7,223 bases of DNA, from NCBI GenBank assembly GCA_015494375.1, contig WGBL01000169.1:1-7223 (forward strand). Direction: 5' to 3'. Numbering within the stretch: position 1 is the first letter of the stretch; each line of letters begins with the position of its first letter. Made by a program: the position numbers and the translations under genes. The notes under the pieces were generated by a model. The model had not been told where the DNA came from. It was given only the letters and a program-made list of their open reading frames with translations, and did no database searches. Shown here piece by piece: positions 1-5,159 of the stretch. The stretch is from Hyphomicrobiales bacterium. Lineage in GTDB: Bacteria; Pseudomonadota; Alphaproteobacteria; Rhizobiales; S144-23.

Positions 1-390
1 AAAGAGCACCTTGGAGAGGCTGCCCGGAGTGATCGCGCCGAGCTTCTCGGCCAAGGCAACCGCCGGTTCAGAGGTGTAGCGTCGGGGCGCGAAGGTGAGC
101 GCGTCGAGCTGCTCTTTGATCGCCGCCCGGAGGCGTGGATGCGCGTAGCCGATGTGATGGACGTTGTTGCCATGGAAATCCATGAGGCGCCGCCCGTCGG
201 CATCCTCGATATAGAGCCCCTCCGCGCGCACGACCGCCCCCAAACAAGGCGTTGAGAGCGACTGATGGAGGAATGCGGCGCTGTCGCGCGCAATGAGGCG
301 TTGAGAAGTCTTGCCGACCCGCTCCGCCAGCCACTGCGCGCGTCGCGTGGTCCGATTGACATCGCTTTCGGATTGTGGCGGCTCGGCCAT
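1..390 (-). CDS. pbfA: PbfA-like class III PLP enzyme, N-terminal part (partial)
   Basis: This is the first 130 residues of a fold-type I, class III aminotransferase-family protein; the reading frame is open through the left edge. Visible family signatures are STPCLGAVVRAEGLYIEDADG (split here as STPCLGAVV then RAEGLYIEDADG, residues 46-66), MDFHGNNVHHIGYAHP (70-85) and FAPRRYTSEPAVALAEKLG (100-118). The DFHGN.VH..GY.HP version is what I associate with the lineage found beside AEP genes, now known as PbfA, which releases ammonia from (R)-1-hydroxy-2-aminoethylphosphonate to give phosphonoacetaldehyde. The PLP lysine lies outside the window, so the chemistry cannot be confirmed. The ATG at 390 follows a strong ribosome site, AGGGGGTGA, and begins 41 bases after the permease stop, consistent with a shared transcript. 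A generic class III aminotransferase is the alternative; the transporter context favours PbfA. Confidence 0.75.
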   Translation of the reverse strand, partial: MAEPPQSESDVNRTTRRAQWLAERVGKTSQRLIARDSAAFLHQSLSTPCLGAVVRAEGLYIEDADGRRLMDFHGNNVHHIGYAHPRLRAAIKEQLDALTFAPRRYTSEPAVALAEKLGAITPGSLSKVLF

Positions 391-394
391 CGCT

Positions 395-402
395 CACCCC
401 CT
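395..402 (-). promoter_or_regulatory. Ribosome binding site of pbfA-like gene
   Basis: On the minus strand AGGGGGTG lies four bases before the ATG at 390 (intervening AGCG). It supports this start and suggests that the last visible gene of the cassette is independently and efficiently translated. Confidence 0.6.
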
Positions 403-431
403 GCTGCTGGTGCCGCGCGCGGCCGGGGCGC

Positions 432-2144
432 CTAGCGCTTCCGCCAGGCCTGGGTGGTGCGCTCGAGCCCATGGCTTGCCGCGGCATGGAGCACGCGCAC
501 GATGGCACAGGCGAGCACGATCATGGTGCACATGGCGGCTGCCGGCGCGACATCGCCGGCATCGTCCATGTTAAGCGCCGCGATCGAGGCGAGCGTCGTC
601 TCGGGCGCATAGAGGAAGATGACGGCCGAGACCGTCGTCATGGCATTGACGAAAAGATAGATCGAGATGTCGAGAATGGCAGGCAGGCACACGGGCACCG
701 TCACCTTGAGAAAGGTCTTCAGGACCGGCACCTTGAGCGACGCCGAGACAGACTCGAACTCGGGGTCCATCTGCTTGAGCGCGGTCATCGCCGTCAGGTG
801 GCTGACGGTATAGAAGTGCGCAATGGTCACGATCACAAGGATCGTCATCGTGCCATAAATCACGCCGAGCGGATTGTCGGGGTGGTTGAAGAAGAAAATA
901 TAGGCGAGCCCCAGGACCATGCCCGGCACCGCCATGGGCAGCATGCAAAGAAACTGGATGACATTGCGGGCAAGCCGGAAGCCCTTCACCTTCTCGACCA
1001 TATAGGCACCGGTGAAGATGATGATGGTGCCGAAAAGCGCCGTATAGCCCGCCATCCTGAGCGAGTTCCAGTAGGCCTCCCAGCCGCCCCCATCCATGAC
1101 GTCGAAGTTGTAGTTGTTAAGGCTCAAGGACATGTTGTAGGGCCAGAAGGTGACAAAGGAGGCAAAGACCGCCATCCCGAGAATACCCAGGATCATGAAG
1201 GCGATGAGTGCGCAATAGGCGAACATCGCGCGATCGAAGAGTGCACTCGGCTTGGGTTGGTAGGGCACCGAGGAGGAGGTGATGAGCGCCACCTGACGCC
1301 GCTGGACGATGCGGTCGGCGACAAAGGCGATCACCGCCGGAATGAGCAGAACCACGCTCACGACCGCGCCCATCTCGAAATTCTGTTGGCCGATCACCTG
1401 CTTGTAGATATCGACGGCAAGCACATTGAATTGGCCGCCGATCACCTTGGGGATGCCGAAATCGGTGATCACCAGGGTGAAGACGACGAACACTGCGCTC
1501 ACCAGGCCGTACTTGATGGCGGGCAGCGTGACGGTGAAAAAGATTCGCGGCTTCGAGGCCCCAAGGCTGATCGCGGCCTCGTAGATGCGCGCGTCGGCCG
1601 TCGCCAGCGCCACAATCAGGATCATCATGGCATGGGGGAAGGTATAGAACACCTCGCCCATGACGATGCCGATGGGCCCGTAGATGCTGTTGCCCATGAG
1701 CAGCCAGGTGATCACGCCCTGTTTGCCGAAAAGATAGACGAACGAGATCGCCGGCAGGAGTGAGGGCGCCAGCAGCGGAAAGAGCGCAATGACGCGAAAG
1801 ACGCCTTTGGCACGCATGGCGCTGCGAGTGAGCGCATAAGCATAGACGAATGCGAGGCTCACCGTGATGATAGTGGAGATGACGGCGATATAGAGGCTGT
1901 TGTGGATGGAATAGGAAAGCGCGGGTGTTGCAAAGTATTCCCTGAAGTTGGCAAGTCCGACGAAATTGCCGTCCGGGTCTTGGACGCTCTTCGACATCAT
2001 GAAGTAGAGGGGCAGGAGCACGACAACGAACATCCAGACCCCGACGAGGACGACAAAGGCCCGCATGATCCAGTCGTCGCGCGAGAGCCTTTGCGTGACA
2101 GCGGCAGCAGGAAGACCTCTTTGGGTTATCACAGCGTCGGTCAT
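432..2144 (-). CDS. phnU2: Putative 2-aminoethylphosphonate ABC transporter permease, fused two-domain
   Basis: An inner-membrane permease of about 570 residues with two tandem binding-protein-dependent transport domains, roughly six hydrophobic spans in each half, so one chain forms the whole channel, as in FbpB/AfuB-type importers. The first cytoplasmic coupling (EAA) loop is near residues 187-209 and reads YEAAISLGASKPRIFF followed by TVTLP, close to consensus. The second, near 462-489 (FESVSASLKVPVLKTF, then LKVTVP), keeps the shape but lacks the glycine. Size, fusion and neighbours match the putative AEP permease family PhnU2 (TIGR03262); the three-gene layout also recalls the AepXVW importer. 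The ATG at 2144 has no clear ribosome site. A TTG at 2159 in the same frame, adding five residues, has a weak GAG upstream, and a stop lies just beyond it, so those are the only realistic starts. AEP specificity is inferred from family and context. Confidence 0.85.
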   Translation of the reverse strand: MTDAVITQRGLPAAAVTQRLSRDDWIMRAFVVLVGVWMFVVVLLPLYFMMSKSVQDPDGNFVGLANFREYFATPALSYSIHNSLYIAVISTIITVSLAFVYAYALTRSAMRAKGVFRVIALFPLLAPSLLPAISFVYLFGKQGVITWLLMGNSIYGPIGIVMGEVFYTFPHAMMILIVALATADARIYEAAISLGASKPRIFFTVTLPAIKYGLVSAVFVVFTLVITDFGIPKVIGGQFNVLAVDIYKQVIGQQNFEMGAVVSVVLLIPAVIAFVADRIVQRRQVALITSSSVPYQPKPSALFDRAMFAYCALIAFMILGILGMAVFASFVTFWPYNMSLSLNNYNFDVMDGGGWEAYWNSLRMAGYTALFGTIIIFTGAYMVEKVKGFRLARNVIQFLCMLPMAVPGMVLGLAYIFFFNHPDNPLGVIYGTMTILVIVTIAHFYTVSHLTAMTALKQMDPEFESVSASLKVPVLKTFLKVTVPVCLPAILDISIYLFVNAMTTVSAVIFLYAPETTLASIAALNMDDAGDVAPAAAMCTMIVLACAIVRVLHAAASHGLERTTQAWRKR

Positions 2145-2228
2145 GGGCGCAGGAACCAAGAATTCAGCTCAATGTAACTCATGACGATAACTCACAGGCT
2201 GCCTGCCGCATTGCGAGCTCTCAACCGG

Positions 2229-2247
2229 GCAGTGAGCGCCTCACTGC
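2229..2247 (-). repeat. Perfect 8-bp inverted repeat (hairpin)
   Basis: GCAGTGAG at 2229-2236 and CTCACTGC at 2240-2247 are exact reverse complements around a 3-base loop. On the transcript this is a stable hairpin about 85 bases before the permease start. No T tract follows, so a role in RNA stability or as an operator is more likely than termination. Confidence 0.6.
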
Positions 2248-2254
2248 TTGCGAA

Positions 2255-2269
2255 AGAGCTTTCGGCTCT
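2255..2269 (-). repeat. Short hairpin, 5-bp stem
   Basis: AGAGC at 2255-2259 pairs with GCTCT at 2265-2269 around a 5-base loop; on the transcript the loop is CGAAA. It lies 7 bases from the 8-bp hairpin at 2229-2247, forming a pair of consecutive stem-loops. By itself it is weak and could be chance. Confidence 0.35.
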
Positions 2270-2275
2270 CAGAGC

Positions 2276-2305
2276 ATGTCGCCCCATGTCGCTCCATCTC
2301 GCTCC
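2276..2305 (-). repeat. Three imperfect 10-bp tandem repeats
   Basis: Read on the minus strand the units are GGAGCGAGAT, GGAGCGACAT and GGGGCGACAT, one change between each neighbour. The array starts 12 bases after the ATPase stop codon. The 10-base period is close to one helical turn, which would suit a protein-binding array, but replication slippage is the simpler explanation. Confidence 0.6.
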
Positions 2306-2317
2306 TTGTGAATCGCC

Positions 2318-3505
2318 TCACCGCTCTTGGAACACGATAAGGCGGTCCGCAGGCAGCCAGACGCGCAGCGAGCCGCCTTCTCTAACCCCCAGATCCTTGA
2401 CAAGGTTGATGGAGAAATCGGCCTGTATGGCATCGCTCGCATGCCCGCCGGGCAGCAGGCGGGCGCGGTAGAACGAGCCCAAAAACTCCATCTCATGCAC
2501 AGTCGCATCCATGACGTTGCTCTCTCGCCCATCCACATTGCGCGCCACGATATCCTCGGGCCGAATACAGACGAGCACCTCGGTGCCGGGCGCGACCGTT
2601 GCGGGCATGTTGGTGGTCTCGAGGGTGTGGTTTACGATCTGCACCCGGCCGTCTCCCGCAACACGCCCTTTCAAGAAATTCATCGAGCCGATGAAATCTC
2701 CGACAAAGGGCGAAGCGGGATGGCGATAAATCTCCTCGGGCGTGCCCACTTGCTCGATCACGCCATGGTTCATGACAACGATCCGGTCGGCCATGGTCAG
2801 CGCCTCTTCCTGATCGTGGGTGACCATGATCGTCGTAACATCGAGCTTGGCCTGCAGCGCCTTGATCTCATGTCGCAGATAGGCCCGCACCTTGGCATCG
2901 AGCGCACTCAGCGGCTCATCGAGCAGCAAGAGCCCCGGCGAGGTGGCGAGCGCGCGGGCAAGCGCCACCCGCTGCTGCTGACCGCCCGACAGCTGAGCGG
3001 GATATTTGTCTCCCTGATCGGGCAGCCCGACGAGCTCGAGCAGCTCGGCGACGCGGGCGCGGATCTCCTGGCGCCCGAGCCCCTTGTTCTCAAGGCCATA
3101 GGCAACGTTCTTTTTCACCTTGAGGTTCGGGAAGAGGGCATAGGACTGAAAGACGATGCCGAAATCGCGCTCGGACGCAGGCAGACTGGAGATGTCGCGC
3201 CCCGCCTGCTCGATGCGCCCGCTCGTCTGTACATCGAGCCCGGCAATCGCGCGCAAGAGCGTCGTCTTTCCGCATCCCGAAGGGCCCAGGAAACAGACGA
3301 ACTCGCCATCGTAAATGTCGAGGGAGACATCGCGAAGCGCAGTAAAGTCGCCGAACTTCTTAGTCAGGTTCTCAATCCGGAGATAAACCTCGCGCGACGC
3401 TTCGGGCCGCTCTTCGGGGAGCATTCCGCGCCGTGCTTTCATTTCGACCTCGTTGGCACTCACCCCGCTTGCCGCGCGGCCGATGATTGCTGCGTCCTGT
3501 TTCAT
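2318..3505 (-). CDS. phnT2: Putative 2-aminoethylphosphonate ABC transporter ATP-binding protein
   Basis: The cytoplasmic ATPase that drives the importer, 395 residues from the chosen start. The core is complete: Walker A GPSGCGKT (74-81), Q-loop glutamine in FQSYALFP (120), signature LSGGQQQ (172-178), Walker B LLLLDEP (192-198), D-loop SALD (200-203) and switch histidine in THD (230). A C-terminal TOBE-type domain follows from about 270, with the IRPEDI segment. The pattern fits the CUT2/Fe3+/putrescine-like ATPases and, by context, the AEP family PhnT2 (TIGR03265). The ATG at 3505 has AGGA eight bases upstream. An ATG at 3562 (414 residues) lacks a ribosome site and lies in a tandem repeat; one at 3442 (374 residues) has GAGG five bases upstream. 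The conserved part begins only at YLRIENLTKKFG, about residue 41, so the N-terminal tail is long for the family and a start at 3442 is quite possible. Confidence 0.87.
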   Translation of the reverse strand: MKQDAAIIGRAASGVSANEVEMKARRGMLPEERPEASREVYLRIENLTKKFGDFTALRDVSLDIYDGEFVCFLGPSGCGKTTLLRAIAGLDVQTSGRIEQAGRDISSLPASERDFGIVFQSYALFPNLKVKKNVAYGLENKGLGRQEIRARVAELLELVGLPDQGDKYPAQLSGGQQQRVALARALATSPGLLLLDEPLSALDAKVRAYLRHEIKALQAKLDVTTIMVTHDQEEALTMADRIVVMNHGVIEQVGTPEEIYRHPASPFVGDFIGSMNFLKGRVAGDGRVQIVNHTLETTNMPATVAPGTEVLVCIRPEDIVARNVDGRESNVMDATVHEMEFLGSFYRARLLPGGHASDAIQADFSINLVKDLGVREGGSLRVWLPADRLIVFQER

Positions 3506-3554
3506 GCCGCCGTTCCTGAATGCGCAAACCCGCCCCCTTTGGAGGTCTGAGAGG

Positions 3555-3586
3555 GCGGACATCTGAGGGTGCGGACGTCTGAGGGT
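3555..3586 (-). repeat. 16-bp tandem duplication
   Basis: GCGGACATCTGAGGGT (3555-3570, plus strand) is followed at once by GCGGACGTCTGAGGGT (3571-3586), with a single A/G difference. A shorter related stretch precedes it at 3541-3554. The single difference turns ACG into ATG on the minus strand and so creates the most upstream possible ATPase start at 3562. Confidence 0.75.
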
Positions 3587-3643
3587 GCTTGCCTTCCGTC
3601 AAACCGATGCTCTTGAGAGAGCGCCGGCCATGGAGAAGGGGAC

Positions 3644-3678
3644 ACCCGCCCGGATCGCAATGGGCCATCCGGGCGGGT
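3644..3678 (-). terminator. Strong 12-bp intercistronic hairpin, possible attenuator or mRNA stabiliser
   Basis: ACCCGCCCGGAT at 3644-3655 and ATCCGGGCGGGT at 3667-3678 are perfect reverse complements around an 11-base loop. The hairpin starts about 60 bases after the binding-protein stop codon. On the transcript the bases after it are GTCCCCTTCTCC, pyrimidine-rich but without the U run of a classical intrinsic terminator. Partial termination or 3' end protection of the binding-protein message is the likely role. Confidence 0.55.
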
Positions 3679-3738
3679 TAACGTTGGTGCCGGTTGCACG
3701 CTCGCCCTCGGCAGAACGCCCGGGCTCAGACGACAAGG

Positions 3739-4821
3739 CTACTTGGGCTCCGACTTCGAATCATAGCGCCTCTGCCATTCGGCCAGAATGCGCTTGCGGT
3801 TCTTGGCCGCCCAGGCGAAGTCGTTCTTGATCATCTTGGAAAGCGTTTCCTTGGGGAAGTACTTGACCGGCTTGGCGATGCCCGGAATGGCCACCACCGC
3901 ATAGGCCTCGTTGTACATCCGCATGGCTTTCTCGCTGATCGACCAATCGACCAGCTTCTTGACGGCATCGAGCTTCTTGGTGCCCTTTATGATGGCCGTT
4001 GCCTCCATGTCCCAGCCGATCCCCTCTTCGGGAATGATGATCTCGATGGGCGCGCCCTTGGCCTTGGAGCGGGCGCCGCGGAAGGCGAACGAGATGCCGA
4101 TGGTGGTCTCGCCGGCGGCCGCGAGCTTGCAGGGTTTGGAGCCGGAATGGGTGTAGCGCGCGATGTTCTTGTGGAGCGCGTCCATGTATTTCCAGCCGCC
4201 CTCCTCGCCGAACATCTGCAGCCACGACGAGACATCGAGAAAACCCGTGCCCGAGGAGTTCGGGTTCGGCATCACGACATGGCCTTTGTAGACGGGCTTG
4301 GTGAGGTCCTTCCACGACCTCGGCGCCGGCACGCCGTTCTTCTTGCCCTCCACCGTATTGTAGCAGATGGCCGCCACCCAGGCGTCCATCCCCACCCATG
4401 TGGGCGGATTGGCGCTGTCGCGGAACTTGGGATCGAGCTTCTCGAGCCCCTTGGGCGCATAGGGCAAGAACATGCCTTCGTTGCCGAGCAGCATGAGGCT
4501 GGTCGCCGCCAGACCCCAGACCACATCGGCGCGCGGGTTGTTCTTCTCGGCCAGGAGCTTGGCGGTGATGATGCCGGTCGAGTCGCGCACCCACTTGATC
4601 CGGATGTCGGGGTGGTCCTCATTGAAGCGGGCAGCGTATTTCTTGAGGTCCTCGGCCTCAACCGCAGTGTAAACCGTAATCGTCTCAGCAACCGCGGCTG
4701 GCGCCAGAAGGGTTGGTGCCAGAACGGCCGCCCCGAGGATGGTCAGCCATCGGCTTGCCCGCCCCCGGCCCCATTGGCGCTTCCACTCAAACCCCCGTTG
4801 CCGTTTTCTCTGAAATTGCAT
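3739..4821 (-). CDS. phnS2: Putative 2-aminoethylphosphonate ABC transporter substrate-binding protein
   Basis: The periplasmic receptor of the importer, 360 residues. The ATG at 4821 follows a textbook ribosome site (GGAGG, five bases upstream); the frame runs further upstream but that extension looks non-coding. Residues 1-45 form a signal peptide with an unusually long basic n-region, a hydrophobic core (LTILGAAVLAPTLLA) and a likely cut after AVA, leaving ETITVYTAVEAED. The mature part is a type 2 periplasmic binding protein of the Fe3+/AEP group. The motifs WVRDSTGIITAKLLAEK (77-93), VGMDAW (143-148), MPNPNSSGTGFLDVSSWL (184-201) and YTHSGSKPCK (223-232) are what I associate with the AEP receptor family PhnS2 (TIGR03261, AepX-like). 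It is the first gene of the transporter set, 338 bases from the DUF1223 gene, and probably the promoter-proximal cistron. An iron(III)-binding homologue is the main alternative; the PbfA-like neighbour argues for AEP. Confidence 0.87.
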   Translation of the reverse strand: MQFQRKRQRGFEWKRQWGRGRASRWLTILGAAVLAPTLLAPAAVAETITVYTAVEAEDLKKYAARFNEDHPDIRIKWVRDSTGIITAKLLAEKNNPRADVVWGLAATSLMLLGNEGMFLPYAPKGLEKLDPKFRDSANPPTWVGMDAWVAAICYNTVEGKKNGVPAPRSWKDLTKPVYKGHVVMPNPNSSGTGFLDVSSWLQMFGEEGGWKYMDALHKNIARYTHSGSKPCKLAAAGETTIGISFAFRGARSKAKGAPIEIIIPEEGIGWDMEATAIIKGTKKLDAVKKLVDWSISEKAMRMYNEAYAVVAIPGIAKPVKYFPKETLSKMIKNDFAWAAKNRKRILAEWQRRYDSKSEPK

Positions 4822-4826
4822 GTGTT

Positions 4827-4831
4827 CCTCC
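4827..4831 (-). promoter_or_regulatory. Ribosome binding site of the AEP-binding protein gene
   Basis: GGAGG on the minus strand, with spacer AACAC before the ATG at 4821. It decides the start against the in-frame extension that reaches further upstream, and fits a highly expressed periplasmic receptor. Confidence 0.8.
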
Positions 4832-4847
4832 CAAGATTGCCGCGACA

Positions 4848-4859
4848 CCCCCATGGGGG
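4848..4859. repeat. 12-bp perfect palindrome CCCCCATGGGGG
   Basis: A loop-free palindrome 16 bases upstream of the GGAGG ribosome site of the binding-protein gene. As DNA it could be a dimeric regulator site; as RNA its C run could compete for the G-rich ribosome site. Both ideas are inference. Confidence 0.4.
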
Positions 4860-4927
4860 CCGCAAGCATCGATGGTCTTGTTGTAGTCGTCCATGAGGCG
4901 CGACCGCCGGCGATCCCGCCCCTTCCA

Positions 4928-4956
4928 ATAGGACAACGAACGCGCCGAGATTGCAA
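4928..4956 (-). promoter_or_regulatory. Weak candidate promoter of the AEP transporter operon
   Basis: On the minus strand TTGCAA (4951-4956), a 17-base spacer and TCCTAT (4928-4933) have the right geometry for a sigma-70 type promoter, with 4/6 and 3/6 consensus matches. It would give a leader of about 100 bases. The -35 lies in the ATTGCAAT palindrome (4950-4957), a possible operator. The match is poor and the call tentative. Confidence 0.2.
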
Positions 4957-5025
4957 TGGGCTTCTTGGATGATGGGTTTACGAGCCGAGCGCAAATGGGC
5001 GACCCGGTCCTGGAGAAACGTTGAG

Positions 5026-5051
5026 GGACGAGGGCGGTGGACGAGGGCGGT
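5026..5051. repeat. 13-bp perfect tandem repeat
   Basis: GGACGAGGGCGGT occurs at 5026-5038 and again at 5039-5051 without a spacer, followed by a decayed G-rich third copy. It is strongly purine/G-skewed on the plus strand. Slippage is the likely origin; a regulatory role is possible because it lies upstream of the transporter operon. Confidence 0.7.
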
Positions 5052-5066
5052 GGGCGTGGGGCTGTG

Positions 5067-5089
5067 ATGCGCGCTCTAATGCGCGTTCT
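5067..5089. repeat. 11-bp direct repeat with 12-base period
   Basis: ATGCGCGCTCT (5067-5077) and ATGCGCGTTCT (5079-5089) differ at one base. The pair also allows a small stem (CGCGC with GCGCG around TCTAAT, 5070-5085). Same-face spacing would suit a regulator site, but nothing else supports one. Confidence 0.45.
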
Positions 5090-5127
5090 GTGGTGAGGGG
5101 CGCCGCGTCGGAATGGGCGAGGGCACT

Positions 5128-5143
5128 CTAACAAGCTAACAAG
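5128..5143. repeat. 8-bp tandem repeat
   Basis: CTAACAAG is present twice in direct succession, 16 bases downstream of the DUF1223 stop codon in the sense of transcription. It is short enough to arise by chance, but it lies beside two other direct repeats in the same gap. Confidence 0.4.
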
Positions 5144-5159
5144 CGAGGGGATTGCGAGC

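Larger units (their letters stand above)
2145..2317 (-). other. Intercistronic gap between ATPase and permease genes
   Basis: No gene is seen here. Read on the minus strand it contains, in order, a triple 10-bp tandem repeat, a small hairpin (AGAGC, loop CGAAA, GCTCT) and a second hairpin with an 8-bp perfect stem. No T-rich run follows either hairpin, so a classical intrinsic terminator is not supported. A gap of this size inside a transporter operon is unusual and may mark mRNA processing, differential decay or a secondary promoter. Confidence 0.5.
3506..3738 (-). other. Intercistronic gap between binding-protein and ATPase genes
   Basis: A gap of 233 bases with no supportable gene. It contains a strong 12-bp hairpin close to the binding-protein end and a 16-bp tandem duplication close to the ATPase end. 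Such a gap after a periplasmic binding-protein gene is compatible with the common need for far more binding protein than ATPase, with the hairpin protecting the upstream message or partly blocking read-through. Confidence 0.5.
4822..5159 (-). other. Promoter-bearing gap upstream of the AEP transporter operon
   Basis: 338 bases without a convincing gene. Read toward the transporter it holds an 8-bp tandem repeat right after the DUF1223 stop, an 11-bp near-direct repeat, a 13-bp perfect tandem repeat, an ATTGCAAT palindrome overlapping a weak promoter candidate, a CCCCCATGGGGG palindrome, and the binding-protein ribosome site. I saw no sigma-54 pair and no sequence resembling a Pho box. No strong intrinsic terminator for the DUF1223 gene was found. 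Confidence 0.5.

Noticed and set aside
375..1763. Long open frame of 462 codons on the plus strand, antisense to the permease
   Set aside because: Its translation is rich in His, Asp, Arg and Gly with no domain, exactly what the complement of hydrophobic GC-rich codons gives. The minus-strand permease explains the region.
2327..3550. Plus-strand open frame of 407 codons, antisense to the ATPase
   Set aside because: Mirror of a well-conserved ABC ATPase gene with high third-position GC; no recognisable protein features.
3694..4896. Plus-strand open frame of 400 codons, antisense to the binding protein
   Set aside because: Same shadow effect; the minus strand carries clear family motifs, a signal peptide and a ribosome site.
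4822..4956. 45-residue N-terminal extension of the binding protein
   Set aside because: No ribosome site at the upstream ATG, unconserved-looking composition, and it would bury the signal peptide. The ATG at 4821 has GGAGG at ideal spacing.
3653..4961. Shared 13-base motif GATYGCAATGGGC at 3653-3665 and 4949-4961, flanking the binding-protein gene
   Set aside because: One mismatch in 13 bases between any two places in 7 kb is expected many times by chance, so it is no evidence for a common regulator site.
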